Of a stretch of DNA of 64,000 nucleotides, positions 13,721 to 24,735 are shown one piece after another. Under the pieces are notes generated by a model. The model saw only the letters and a program-made list of their open reading frames with translations, searched no databases and was not told where the DNA came from. The position numbers were made by a program, and so were the translations under genes. Numbering within the stretch: position 1 is the stretch's first letter; each line of letters opens with the position of its first letter. Origin of the DNA: Flaccisagitta enflata (lineage: Eukaryota > Chaetognatha > Sagittoidea > Aphragmophora); NCBI GenBank assembly GCA_965153355.1, contig OZ231126.1:44392001-44456000 (forward strand), given 5' to 3'.

Positions 13721-13783
13721 TCATCTCATATTTCGCTAAAAGTACTTCACGAAAATACTAAAAAGAAAGTGAAGAAAACATAG
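13721..13783. repeat. 63-bp direct repeat, right copy
   Basis: Identical partner of 13334-13396. It follows the terminal AAAAA of the DHE and is followed in turn by a GA tract. Confidence 0.95.
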
Positions 13784-13788
13784 CAACG

Positions 13789-13865
<77 letters not shown>
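13789..13865. repeat. (GA)n microsatellite
   Basis: Pure GA run next to the right 63-bp direct repeat. Confidence 0.97.
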
Positions 13866-13869
<4 letters not shown>

Positions 13870-13895
13870 AGGCAATAGCAAGGACAAAAAAGAAA

Positions 13896-14108
13896 AACAA
13901 GTGACGCGGGGTCACAATATCGTTGCGGACGGGTGGGCAGGGGCATCCAACCCCCCATCCACACCCTAACCCACCGCCAACACACAAACGTACACTAAAA
14001 GTATCTAAAACGCTTATTTCTCCACTATTCAACTCGATGACCGCTTCCAACCAACCAACCAACGGACGGACAAAGCCTCTTATAGAGTTGCGTGTCCGCA
14101 ACTAAAAA
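13896..14108 (+). mobile_element. DHE, GTGAC-hairpin subfamily
   Basis: GTGAC/GTCAC 5' hairpin, head, CCCATCCACACCC segment, short GACC/GACGG body, 3' hairpin AGTTGCGtgtcCGCAACT plus AAAAA. Confidence 0.82.
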
Positions 14109-14279
14109 GATGGAAAACGGCGAGCAGAAAAAAAAGAAGATTGTGTTTGGGAAAAAAAATGACAAATTTTGAGACGTCGCATTTTTAATGTTGGAACAAA
14201 AAGATTGCTAAGAATGCGTTTGAAATTCATGGTGGTCTATTTGCGCGTGCGTGTGTTTTTTGTCTTGTGTTTTGATGTG

Positions 14280-14344
14280 TAAAAGTGAGTGTGTGTGTAA
14301 AAAAGTGAGTGTGTGTGTAAAAAAGTGAGTGTGTGTGTAAAAAA

Positions 14345-14422
<78 letters not shown>
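14280..14422. repeat. 20-bp unit plus (GT)n microsatellite
   Basis: Four units AAAAAGTGAGTGTGTGTGT, then a GT run of about 75 bp. Confidence 0.95.
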
Positions 14423-14423
<1 letters not shown>

Positions 14424-14746
14424 CAAGTCTTCCAGTAATATTTGGTCACAAATACCATCATATTAATGCCTATTAATGGCTAACAGTCTGAAATAGAATA
14501 TACTTCAGCTGCGATCATTGCCGATAGCACTTTTTTTTAATGAGAAAGGCTGAAATGAAATGCATACATAAACTTTGAAGAAAAAAAAGAACTATAGAGG
14601 GAAAAAGAAAGAAATTTCGAATGAAAGAATGAAAGATGGGAAGGAAGAGAGATAAGGAGGAAAACATTATGAGAATGAGCGGTGAAATGGGGAAGAAACA
14701 AAGTAAAGGAAGCAGAAGAAATGTATCGGTATGACCGAAAAGATGG

Positions 14747-14749
<3 letters not shown>

Positions 14750-14809
<60 letters not shown>
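14750..14809. repeat. (GA)n microsatellite
   Basis: GA run ending in a G8 run. Confidence 0.97.
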
Positions 14810-14816
<7 letters not shown>

Positions 14817-15003
14817 AAGAAAAACCTGAGTGGCCAAACTCATAAAACGAAGATTTATATCGACTTTTGACCTTTTATACAAAGTGGCACGTCCTAAGTT
14901 ATGAGCGGCAGAGAGAATATCCACAACCCGACGGACAGAAGATGAGAGAACCAACGTAACTTTTAACCATCCGCTAAAAGATATGTGAGCAAAAGGGAAA
15001 GAG

Positions 15004-15008
<5 letters not shown>

Positions 15009-15042
<34 letters not shown>
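15009..15042. repeat. (GA)n microsatellite
   Basis: 17 GA units. Confidence 0.95.
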
Positions 15043-15045
<3 letters not shown>

Positions 15046-15534
15046 AGACATGGAGAAAGCGTTGAAAGTTGGACAAACATTTACATAAAAGAAGAAAGGT
15101 TGTAACGTTTGGACAAAAGAGACGCTGCTGACGACTGCTGACCCAACGCGCGAATAAATGAACATCGTCATTCTGTCAGGATTCCGTCTCCAGCTTAGTT
15201 AACTCTCCAGATATATAAAACGGATGAAAAAGGCTTCACAGAGAAAAGTTATATGTTCTAACGAAGCCAGAATTTCGGCACTGGAAATCTAACCAGAACA
15301 GAGGGAGAAGGAAAGAAAATTCAGTGACACACTGTTTATCGACCGAAACGTTTTCATTGTTTACATGCGGGTGAAACTGGAGGAAAAGGAAAGTAGAGCC
15401 ATCGAATGCGGCTAAAAGCAACTTGCTCAGCGAAGGTGGCGTCTGCTTTCTAATCCAAATATAACTTTATCTCCCAGACGAAATGGTCGCCAGAGGTCCC
15501 CTCTTTCTGTCTGCCTCTGTTTCCCTTTCTCTCC

Positions 15535-15851
<317 letters not shown>

Positions 15852-16120
15852 CCATCCAAAAACGGCGGAATGATGAAGACGGCGCGATGATGATTCTATT
15901 TCATCCCAAGGTACGCAAGGGCCAGCAGACCGCGAATTATTACAGCCCATATAACATCTATTTCCGTGCACCATATAACATCGGCCGGTGTTCCGTGTCT
16001 TCCTTCTTTCGTCTTTCTTCTTCTTTTTCTCCTCATTCTTGACCTCATAAAATCCACGTCAGCAGAGACTTGAAGACGAGACGCGAGAGAGAAAAGATGG
16101 GACGCACAGGAAGGAAAAAC

Positions 16121-16636
16121 TAGTCATCCAAGAATCGCACATGGTCAGCGGTACCCGATGCCCTGCTTGGAGTGCTCAAGTGAAGAAGTGGAGTGAGAGC
16201 AGGGCAGCAGCCCTAAAGGGGTGAATTTCGAGACGTCCGGAGGTAGATTTGAAGTTGGGATTGCAGAATTTAGTCCAAAAGAGCAGATTTGAGGTTTGGG
16301 GGGCAGGCTTGAGGCCTAGAGGACAAGATTGAGGCCTGAAGAGTTGATTTGAGGCCTGGAGGGCGGATTTGAGGTCTGGGGGGCTGATTTGAGGTCTTGA
16401 GGGCAGATAAGGGGTCTGGAGAGCTGATTGAAGCTCTTGAGGGTTAAATTGAGTTCTGAAAGGGCTGATTTGAGGGCTCAGAGGGCCAAAATCAGGCCTG
16501 AGACTGCAGACTTGAGGCTCCAATGGCCAAGGGGGGGGGGAGGGAAGGATGGATAGAAGGACGGAAGGAAGAATGGACGTCTTGAAATTCCCTGTGTCCT
16601 ACAGGACATCGGCCCTTTGGAACCGCTGCCCAAAAA
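16121..16636 (+). mobile_element. PBE, 'TCATCCAAG' subfamily
   Basis: Starts TAGTCATCCAAGAATCGCAC then GGTCAGCGGTACCCGATGC. The array unit is GAGGTCTGGGGGGCTGATTT and variants. Ends ACATCGGCCCTTTGGAACCG and CTGCCCAAAAAA. Confidence 0.8.
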
Positions 16637-16923
16637 ATGATGGAAACGCGAAAAAACGAGAGAAGGAAAGTAATTTCTTCATGTTAAGAATATCTATTCC
16701 CGCGTCCTCATCGACCTGCCTTACCTACCTCCCACTCGACCAAGTCCCCTACCCTCATACGCGGTAAAATTCTCCCGTTTTAACTGCTTCTATGACACAA
16801 GAATAAGACTTTGCTTTAACTGACCCACCAGAAACTACTCCTTTTCATGAAAATTTTGGATTTGCTTTTTCCTTTAAAAATATATTGAACTAACTATGCA
16901 CAAATGATAAAGAGCCAGTGCCG

Positions 16924-17106
16924 TTTTTAGTTGCGGACACGCAACTCTATAAGAGGCTTTGTCCGTCCGTCGGTCGGTCCGTCGGTCCGTGGACACGAGT
17001 CAAAAAGTGAGGAAATGAGCGTTTTAGAACATTTTTAGTTGGGGACAGTTGTATTTCCGCCCCTGCCCACCCGTCCGCAACTGATGGCCGTGTATCCGGC
17101 CTTGTT
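16924..17106 (-). mobile_element. DHE, full-length, internally rearranged
   Basis: TTTTTAG plus TTGCG/CGCAA hairpin at the left. The 5' hairpin GGCC...GGCC and CTTGTT are at the right. A second partial TTTTTAGTTGGGGACAG lies inside (about 17032), as if another 3' end had been duplicated within the element. Confidence 0.8.
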
Positions 17107-17255
17107 TGCCATATATTGTCACTATCGCCTAGACCCCCCGGCCCCCACCCACATATTCCTCTTCTGTCTGTCCCGCTTCTTGTCTCCACCACCTCTTCCT
17201 TCTCACTGAAGCAAAACGCCCTCTTTGGCCTTAGTAAATGGCCAAGGCAAAGTCA

Positions 17256-17360
17256 ACAAAGGCTGTGAATGTCCGACTAATCTTCTACCTGACGTGCGAA
17301 ACGACTCGCCGACCGACTCACCGACCGAACAACCTCTAGATTTATTAGGCGCGACTAAAT
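17256..17360 (+). mobile_element. DHE, decayed fragment
   Basis: GCGAAACGACTCGCCGACC-type body, then a degenerate TCTAGATTTATTAGG and GCGCGACTAAA end. The 5' hairpin is not recognisable. Confidence 0.45.
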
Positions 17361-17387
17361 CCTCTCCTCAGTATGCTTGCGCGCTCT

Positions 17388-17413
17388 CTTTCTCTTTCTC
17401 TTTCTCTTTCTCT

Positions 17414-17486
<73 letters not shown>

Positions 17487-17487
17487 G
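17388..17487. repeat. (CTTTCT)n then (CT)n
   Basis: CTTTCT hexamers giving way to CT. Confidence 0.95.
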
Positions 17488-17634
17488 TCACTGACCACTA
17501 ACCACAGGATATATAAAGACAGACGGACTCTACTTTAGCCAGGATCACCAAAAATAGGAATGGAAAGAAGTCAACGGCATAGGGAAGGAGGGAGACAAAT
17601 ATGAATCGACACCGAACCAAAGTTCTGGGCAAAG

Positions 17635-17915
17635 TACAGTACGTTCCGAGCAAAAAGGGCATTATATGGAGGATCTACTGTACGCAACACATTAAATTCA
17701 AATATCATAATGTGTGGTTTTTCTGAAAGCCAATGATGCAAGGAATTCCGCGAACATAATTTTGATACTCTGGTTGCAAAAGGTGAGCACACAGAAAAAA
17801 AGTCGTGCACATGTCCAGTTTCGAACCCGTGACTTGACAGAATCACTTTTCCCAATGCAGAGAAAAGAAATTCTGAAGTCGCGCACGCTAACCATTAGGC
17901 CAACGCGACACGGGT
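17635..17915 (-). mobile_element. tRNA-derived SINE, copy 2
   Basis: Reverse-oriented copy of the SINE at 26765-27045. The two match over the whole 281 bp, with about ten single-base differences noticed by eye. This defines both element ends. The A-box-like and B-box sequences are intact. Confidence 0.75.
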
Positions 17916-18230
17916 AAATTTGTGTTAATTACAAGTCATCATAATCTAATCGGCCGCTATTTTTGACTTCCAAACTCAATCAACGGAATTTATTTTCCCT
18001 TGCTGATCCTTGCTCTGTTTTCATATCAGAATGGCTTCCTTACATCATAAAAAATGTGTTCAACGTACGAACATGAAGTAGTTTTAGTGATCATTCAATA
18101 GGTTTCAGTAGGTTTTGCTATGGACGATCGTGCTTATTAGAAATATATGATGAAGTTACTTCTTTTCAACATACTGATTATCAGAATAAGACACGAAATG
18201 AAAAAGAAAATAGATGAAAAAGCAAAGAAA

Positions 18231-18395
18231 AACAAGGCCGGATACACGGCAATCCAGTCGCGGACGGTTGAGCAGGAGCAGTAATGTGAAAACCGCTCGG
18301 AATTCAAAAATGTGACGGACGGACGGAGACCTACAGACCTACGGACCTACCGACCAACACGGCAAGGTGTAGATTCGCGTGTCCGCGACTAAAAA
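18231..18395 (+). mobile_element. DHE, 'AGGAGCAGT' subfamily
   Basis: 5' hairpin intact. The head is changed to CGGACGGTTGAGCAGGAGCA, followed by AACCGCTCGGAATTC. The 3' stem TCGCG/CGCGA is followed by AAAAA. The closest relative is at 30524-30662. Confidence 0.82.
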
Positions 18396-18525
18396 TGAAA
18401 AGAGGTCAAAACGAATGGGCGAGCTAATAGATTAACAGACTAAGGGCAACAAATTGATGAGCTAATAAATGAGGGAAGCAGAAAAAGCAAACAAACTAAC
18501 AAAAAAGCAAACGTTGAAATAGATG

Positions 18526-18774
18526 AACAAGGCCGGATACACGGCCAATCCGTAGTCGCTGCTGGTGGGCAGGGGCAGCAATGCGAGTGGGCAGGGGCAG
18601 TATGTGAGTAGGCGGGGGCTGTATTGACGCCAGGCAGGAGCTGTGATGGTCAGAAATCTGTTTTTCAGTCGATTTCGCGTCATCAAAATTTTCGCGTGAC
18701 AGACATTCAGACAGACAGACAGACAGACACAGGGACACACCCTCTTATAGAGTCGCTTAGGCAGCGACTAAAAA
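18526..18774 (+). mobile_element. DHE, expanded head
   Basis: The head motif is repeated (GGTGGGCAGGGGCAG, then GAGTGGGCAGGGGCAG, then AGTAGGCGGGGGCTG). It has a CAGA body and 3' hairpin AGTCGCTtaggcAGCGACT plus AAAA. Confidence 0.82.
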
Positions 18775-18814
18775 CTGCAGGAATAAAGTGAATATAAAAC
18801 ATAAAGAGAAATAG

Positions 18815-18937
18815 AACAAGGCCAAGTAGGCCAATAAGGTGCGCCGTGTGGATCGTCGAACCAATGCTTTACCGACCAACCGACCGATAGACTAACGGAC
18901 AGAGCCAGTTAAAGAGGTGCGTTGGCGCACCTAAAAA
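18815..18937 (+). mobile_element. DHE, GGTGCG subfamily
   Basis: 5' hairpin is GGCCaagtaGGCC. The head is lost in favour of AATAAGGTGCGCCGTGTGGA. The 3' hairpin is AGGTGCGttggCGCACCT plus AAAAA. Its stem differs from TTGCG/CGCAA copies on both arms. Confidence 0.8.
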
Positions 18938-19024
18938 AACTAACAGATAAAAAAATGAACAAAAGAACGAACGAACAAACAAACCAATGAACGAACAAAC
19001 AAATGAATGGACGAACGATAGAAT

Positions 19025-19077
19025 GATCAAGGTCATTAGACCTAATTTGCGTGCTCCGGCACATTAAAACAAGGCCA
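19025..19077 (+). mobile_element. DHE micro-copy (ends only)
   Basis: Only about 53 bp long: ATCAAGGTCattaGACCT at the start, then GCGTGCtccgGCAC and ATTAAAA. Two hairpins lie back to back without a body. It abuts the next DHE. Confidence 0.5.
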
Positions 19078-19347
19078 AGTATAGGCCAATAAGTGCGCCT
19101 CGCTTGATTAAGATTTTGTGAATGAACCTTTTTGATGAATAAATGAATGAATGAATGAATGAATGAATGAATGATGGAATGAATGAATATGAATGTGGTG
19201 AGGCATGAAAGGTGATAGGAATGAAGAAGTACGTCAGAATCAGCCGTTTTGCGCATTTCAAACGTTTGCGTGACCGACCAACCAACCGACCGACCAACCA
19301 ACCGACGGACATGACCTCTTATAGAAGTGCGAGGACGCACTTAAAAA
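19078..19347 (+). mobile_element. DHE, AAGTGCG subfamily with AATG insertion
   Basis: 5' hairpin GGCCaagtataGGCC. A (GAATGAAT)n run sits at 19136-19185. GACC body, then 3' hairpin AAGTGCGaggaCGCACTT plus AAAAA. Confidence 0.78.
19136..19185. repeat. (AATG)n microsatellite inside a DHE
   Basis: About ten AATG units with one GG interruption, inside the 19078 DHE. Confidence 0.9.
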
Positions 19348-19489
19348 GTCAGACAGACAAACGATTTAAAAAAAAAAAGACATTCAAAACGGCTTATCAC
19401 GCCTCAAAGTTTCTTCTCTACTACTCTGGGACATAAAAAAAACATTAATAAAACTGGGACATAAAAACTGGGACATAAAAAAACATTAA

Positions 19490-19748
19490 TAAAAGCCTTC
19501 ATAAACGACTTTGTGGCAGACGGACGAACCAACTGCCTGAAGTGGTGACCGCTGTTACAGACTAACCAAATGACCAACAAGTGCTTATTGCTGCCAAAAA
19601 ACTTATATCTTAAATCATTTTGAACACCTTTTAAACGATTTTGTGACGGACAAATGGATGGATGGCCGGACGGGTGGATGGACGGACAGACCAACCAACC
19701 GACGGACAGGAAAGTGGCTTATAGAGTTGCGTAGCACGCGACTAAAAA
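19490..19748 (+). mobile_element. DHE, 3' half or decayed
   Basis: ATAAACGACTTTGTGGCAGA and a second TTTTAAACGATTTTGTGACG suggest two partial copies in tandem. The end is AGTTGCGtagcaCGCGACT (one G-T wobble pair) plus AAAAA. Confidence 0.6.
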
Positions 19749-20046
19749 TGGAAGAATGATCGAAGGGAATCAAAGGGAAGGAAGAACAAAAGAAGGGAAA
19801 AATGAGAGGTTCGGTGTCGATCGGCGTCGATCATAACGGCGTCGTGTTGGTTTGATTGGAAACTAGAAATCAGCTCTTTCTCTTCTTTCTGCGCTGAAAA
19901 TCGAAATGATGTGGAGGAAGAATGAAACTCAAAGAAATCTTTTTCTCCCACATTTGTTGATTGTTCCTTCGTTTGTAGAAGGAGATGACACTTTCTGAAG
20001 TCTTTCCCCCCCCCACCTTCTCCCCCTCTTCATCCTCCTTGATCTC

Positions 20047-20188
20047 ATGAACTTGGAAAGGCTTTAGAGGTTATGGGATTGAAGAAAGTTAGAATCGGCT
20101 ATTTTGCGAGTTTCAAACGGACAGACAGACCAACCTATCAACGGACAATCAGACATGACCTCTAGAAGTGTGAAGACATACTTAAAAA
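20047..20188 (+). mobile_element. DHE, decayed, AAGTGTG stem
   Basis: Resembles 19200-19347 (GAAGAAAGTTAGAATCGGCT, TTTTGCGAGTTTCAAACGG). The 3' hairpin AAGTGTGaagaCATACTT pairs with one G-T wobble, then AAAAA. Confidence 0.5.
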
Positions 20189-20245
20189 TCAGAACAGCCA
20201 CAAAAATTACTTAAAAAGCTATATAAAACATGGAGTTACAATAAT

Positions 20246-20480
20246 GTCGCGGATGGCGGGAGGGAGAGACAGGGGCCTTAAACCCCCCCCCCCCTTACAC
20301 ACACAAATACAACCGTAGCATGCGAGTTTTGATACTTTTCAACTCAACCATTTCAGACCAAATCAAAGGACGGATTGTCACACAAAGTCTATGGATTCAC
20401 AAGTCAGTGGTCAAAACTGTGACAGGAGGGATGGACTAATGGACTGTCCGACCAACCGACCAACACTAACCCATAAAATG
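20246..20480 (+). mobile_element. DHE-like degenerate sequence
   Basis: GTCGCGGATGGCGGG, CAGGGGCCTTAAACCCCCC and later GACCAACCGACCAAC suggest an eroded GTGAC-type copy. Neither terminal hairpin is clear. Confidence 0.3.
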
Positions 20481-20905
20481 ATTATTTGAAAGTCGGGTTT
20501 TCCTTTCGGCTGAAATAAATCATTATTTTCCTACTCTGTACCTGAGATTTGTTTCTACCTCTTCCTCTGGATCATTCGCAGCCCTCGCAACGTCATTGTC
20601 TATCCATCGATAACCACATTGGTACGGTTCATGATATTCTCACACTAGTGACTTTTTTTCCCCGGCGCTCCTCATATCTTCACTGCCAGTCAAAAACCCA
20701 GGATGAAATTATCTAAAAAAAAAAATAAACAAAAAGTAAAAAAATAAAATAAAAAAAAAAACTCATTTTGATTTTTTATAAAGTTTTGAAAAAAATTTAG
20801 AATTGGAATATAATATATATTCTAATTAATAAATTGCAAATAAGTTGAAAACAGTTTTTACTGTTAAACTCTTTATTGTTAAGCATTTGAACAAAGGTGT
20901 TAACA

Positions 20906-21540
20906 TAATATATCTAACACCTGTGCAACAATGATTGCAACAACTTGACAATCCACTATATTTTTCACATTCTGCAAAGCTGAATTTACATATTTGATCG
21001 GTTTTAGCCATTTTCATAATAATACTAGCTAAAACATGACAGAAAGAGGATTTTTAATTCTCTTTGGGAGTTCCAAGTTTAGTTTATTTATCACAACTGC
21101 GAGATGGTTGTGTCCAGAATGTCAACTTTTGGATTACTTTGACACAAATATTTGAGCCCTTTGCTTTTGAAATTGAACTTAAAATCCATGGGATTATTAA
21201 AATTGAACTTAAAATTCATAGGATTATCAAACTAGAGCTCAAGAGCTAATCAGAGGCACAATCCACATGTTTCTATCCATTTTCAAAAAGATTTCAGAGT
21301 GTTATAAAGATGATGATGTTTTTTTGGTAATTTTGCAGTGCCAAGCAGGGTAGATGTTTTCACTGATTTAGCTATAACTGGGCTTTGTTTTAATCAATAA
21401 CGATGTTATTCATGAGCGAAATGAAGCATTTCTTAAGTACTAACTGATGGTGAAAACCAAATTTCTTGTTTTTTTCCCATTTTGATTTGACAATTTTAGG
21501 AAGTTGTTGCAATAATTCTTGCACAGCTGTTATATCATAT
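20906..21540. mobile_element. Possible fold-back element with short arms
   Basis: ATATCTAACACCTGTGCAAC and ATTGCAACAACTT at the left pair with AAGTTGTTGCAATAATTC and TTGCACAGCTGTTATAT at the right, about 45 bp. The interior is not convincingly palindromic. Confidence 0.45.
21158..21238. repeat. ~30-bp tandem duplication
   Basis: Two copies of AAATTGAACTTAAAATYCAT plus GGATTATYAAA, slightly diverged. Confidence 0.7.
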
Positions 21541-21804
21541 ACATTTTAATGGTCTAAGAAATAAAAAAAGGGCGAAGTATTTAAGCCTGAATATTAAAAA
21601 AAAAACATTTTTTTGCAAAAGCTTAACCAAGATGAATATTTATTTTAGAACCCTTGTATAGAAAGCTTATGGTTTTTTTTAAACTTTAAAGATTGAGATA
21701 TTTCAAGTCTGGGAACCTGACCGTTACACGCTGCAGCGCAGTTTTGGTCCGACGGTGCTGCTGCAGTCTGAGGCAACATCGTCTGAGGTCGCATCAATGG
21801 ATTC

Positions 21805-22054
21805 AACAAGGCCCGATACGGCGATACACGGCTACCCCAGTCGCGAGCGGGTGGGCAGGGGCTGTATTTGAGATCACTTGATAATTTGGGCAGGAGCAGT
21901 GAGGCCAAAGACCAGAAACCATAAAAAGTAAAGGATGACGGACGGTCGGACGGATGGCGGGATGGACAGACAGACGGATGGACGGACGAACCAACTGACC
22001 GACAAGGCGGGGTGTGAATTCCGCTGAATTGTGTCGCATAGCACGCGACTGAAT
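21805..22054 (+). mobile_element. DHE, 'GGGCTGTATTTGAG' subfamily
   Basis: 5' end duplicated or garbled (GGCCCGATACGGCGATACAC). Then a GCGAGCGGGTGGGCAGGGGC head, CAGGAGCAGTGAGGCCAAA, AAAAGTAAAGGATGACGGAC, and a decayed 3' hairpin GTCGC...GCGACTGAA. Confidence 0.7.
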
Positions 22055-22511
22055 ATGCAGATGTTCTTGGTGGGAGACTTAATTGAGATCAGAATATACC
22101 GCTAGGTGGCGCTTCTTGACCAATACCGTTTTAAGATATTGATAAAAGAGCATCGACCGCGCTTGGACCGTTCCAAATTGTTTACACTTTCGTATTGATC
22201 GATGGTCATTCCTGGTGTAGCGAGCGCAGAGCGCAGATTTAAAATCCGAATGCAATGCATTGCTTATGACTTTTTTCCTCACGGCGATAACCATTTCTTC
22301 ATCATTTTCATCTTCAGTCTGGCAGACAGACAGAACGCTTTTTAAGATCGGATTTTAGGCGGATTTGGCGTCTCTTTGCACATTCATTCGGTTTCTGAGG
22401 ATTCTTTTTATTTCCACCGTTGCGATATCCCCGGATCTCCATAGGAAGGTGTGTCGGTCGTTCGGGGATTCTTTTTTTGGCCAGTCTTTCGCCGTGGCCC
22501 AACATCTTATG

Positions 22512-22648
22512 TTTTTAGTCGCGGACACGCGACTCTACACCTTGCTGTGTCGGTCGGTCCATCGGTCCGTCGGTCTGTCACATTTGTGAATTGCGATCGG
22601 GTTTCGTATTGCTGCTCCTGCCCAACTGGATTGCCGGTGTGTCCGTCG
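22512..22648 (-). mobile_element. DHE, truncated at its 5' side
   Basis: TTTTTAGTCGCGgacaCGCGACT, GGTC body and TGCTCCTGCCCAACTGGAT. The expected GGCCTTGTT end is replaced by GTGTCCGTCGGGAATGC, the start of a different DHE subfamily. Confidence 0.7.
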
Positions 22649-22705
22649 GGAATGCATCTGTATAGGAAGGTCTGTCAGTTGGTCGGCTGTTCCGTTGCTT
22701 GTCGG
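22640..22705 (-). mobile_element. DHE, GATGCG subfamily fragment
   Basis: GTCGGGAATGCATCTGTATA followed by GGTCTGTCAG matches the 3' end of the DHE at 63142 (stem GATGCG/CGCATC). It is fused to the preceding copy. Confidence 0.5.
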
Positions 22706-22709
22706 GTAG

Positions 22710-23334
22710 ACGCTTTTTTTTGTAAGAACACTGTTTTTATAAACATCAGCCTAAGATTTGGCCAAATAACAAGAACATCTTAAGAACATGCTAGGCCTAA
22801 GATGAGAAAATAAGAATATAATTTTCTTAAAAACTAAAAGTTAGATGAACAAGGCCGGATACACGGCTACCGAAGTTGCGTACGGGTGGGCAGGGGCCAT
22901 ATTTGAGGTCGCCAGACCATTTGGGCAGGAGCAGTGAGGTCAAAGAAATAAAATCATAAAAAAAAAGTAAAGTGTGACGGACCAACCGACCAACCGACCA
23001 ACCGACCGACCGACCAACGGACAAAGCGGGTTGTAGAGTCGCGTGCGAGCGACTAAAAACCCTTAAAAGATTATCATTATAATTATGATTTCTAATATGA
23101 TAATTCATTATTCATTAAATACTAATCTTAAACTGTTTTTTAAGTAGAAAAAAATGTTTTTTGAACTTTCTTAAAAAAATAAATTATTATGACAATGTAA
23201 CTATAAAGTTATAAAAAAATTATCTGATTCAAAAATAAAAACATGCTAAGAATGCTTGAGCCTCAAAATAGAGCTAAAAATAAGAACGCTGAGCCTCACT
23301 TCAAAAATCCATGTTCTCATAAAATGAAAAGCGT
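22710..23334. mobile_element. Fold-back/TIR element FB-c1, holding a DHE
   Basis: Ends ACGCTTTTTTTTGTAAGAAC and GTTCTCATAAAATGAAAAGC. Interior has ACATCAGCCTAAGATTTGGC, AAGAACATCTTAAGAACATG. Same family as 23620-23962 and 36753-37169. The DHE at 22848-23059 is inserted in it. Confidence 0.65.
22848..23059 (+). mobile_element. DHE, 'CATATTTGAGGTCG' subfamily, nested
   Basis: GGCCG 5' hairpin, GTACGGGTGGGCAGGGGC, GGGCAGGAGCAGTGAGGTC, AAAGTAAAGTGTGACGGACC, GACC body and AGTCGC...GCGACT plus AAAAA. It lies inside the fold-back element at 22710-23334. Confidence 0.82.
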
Positions 23335-23619
23335 GCGCTTTTCTTTTCATCAGTTCATAATGAGACCGCTGCAAGAGCTTAAATGAAGGAGCTACCCACA
23401 ACAGTCAGGAAAATTTTTAGTCGCAACAATGTTTGATTTTTATGTTGAAGAAAAAATAGAAAAACTTTAAGATTGATTTTCCCGTCTGCTTTTGGCTTTG
23501 GCTTTCTTATTTCCGCGAAGCGCCCGTGGTAACTGTTTTAATTCTCTCAAAAATGAGTAAGACGTCAATATTTTGGAGGGAAAAAGAGGGCCTATAACGC
23601 GCTGATTAGAATCATCTCC

Positions 23620-23962
23620 AATGCATAAGAACACTGTTTATAAGAACATCAGCCTCAGACTTGGCAAATAAAAAAAAATTATCATAAAAACATGCTGAGC
23701 CCTAGATTAAAATTTTTTTTTTAAAAACTCAATGAAATAAGATGAAATCAATATCGTATTATTGATTTTCAAAAAAATCTTTTATTGTTTTAAAATATCA
23801 ATTTTATTTTCCTTTCTTTATTTTTTTTCTGACAGTAGCTTAAAATAGCAAACTAAAAGAATTATACATTGTAATTGCATAATTATTTAAAAAGATTTTA
23901 ATTTTAAAAAATGACATAATTATAATGCTTCAGAAATCCATGTTCTTATAATATGAAAAGCG
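23620..23962. mobile_element. Fold-back/TIR element FB-c2
   Basis: CATAAGAACACTGTTTATAA and ACATCAGCCTCAGACTTGGC at the left; ATCCATGTTCTTATAATATG and AAAAGCGT at the right. Followed at once by a DHE head fragment (ACTGCTCCTGCCCACTCGTC). Confidence 0.6.
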
Positions 23963-24196
23963 TGTACTGCTCCTGCCCACTCGTCCGAGACTGAGTGAAG
24001 AGACGAGAAAACGTGAGAAAACCCTCAAAGCAGACACAGAATGATGGGGAGCAAACGCATCGGCGTAATGGAGAGATAGTCAGCAGACTTGGCGGTGTAT
24101 AAAACATGCAGACTACGAAGCCAATGAGATTTGACCAGTGTCAACGGCTCTCTAAATGCATCACGCGAGATATATAGGCAATATAAGCAACAAAAA

Positions 24197-24351
24197 AACA
24201 AGGCCGGATACACGGCCATCAGTTGCGGACGGGTGGGCAGGAGCGGATATGCGCGTTTTCACACTTCTCGACTCGTGTCCACGGACCGACTGACCAACCA
24301 ACCAACGGACGGACAAAGCCTCTTATAGAGTTGCGTGTCCGCAACTAAAAA
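24197..24351 (+). mobile_element. DHE, compact full-length (~155 bp)
   Basis: Has every feature of the family in the shortest complete form: ACAAG, GGCC...GGCC hairpin, head, GCGCGTTTTCACACTTC, GACC/GACGG body, CTCTTATAGAG, AGTTGCGtgtcCGCAACT, AAAAA. This is a good reference copy. Confidence 0.88.
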
Positions 24352-24587
24352 GAATCATTAGTAGACGGTCGAGTCTCCTCTGGGCTCCAAAACCAGACTG
24401 ACCGATAGCCATCCCTTCCTCCGAAACGCAGACAGAACGGACTGGCAGCTGTCGCTTTACTGTTGTGAAAATCCTTTGCTTTACTATCATGAAAATCCGC
24501 AGCGGCCCCATACGCGTAATATTAGGAGAGAAAAGAGCATCGCGGTTGTCGCACAGTCTCTGCACTGAGGGGGAATTTATACGTCCT

Positions 24588-24735
24588 TTTTTAGTCGCGT
24601 GCTACGCGACTTTACACCCACCTTGGTCCATCCGTCAGTTGGTCGGTCGGTCCCCATTTTACTTTTGGTGATATTCTCCATCACTGCTCCTGCCCACCCG
24701 CACGCCACTAGGGTAGCCGTGTATCCGGCCTTGTT
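24588..24735 (-). mobile_element. DHE, full-length
   Basis: TTTTTAGTCGCGtgctaCGCGACT at the left. GGTC body, CTGCTCCTGCCCACCCG, then GCCGTGTATCCGGCCTTGTT at the right. Confidence 0.85.

Larger units (their letters stand above)
14423..15534. other. Unassigned with two GA tracts
   Basis: No gene or further repeat family seen between the microsatellites. Confidence 0.4.
20481..21804. other. Unassigned, A/T-rich
   Basis: Only the possible fold-back (20906-21540) and a ~30-bp duplication are seen. No gene. Confidence 0.4.
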
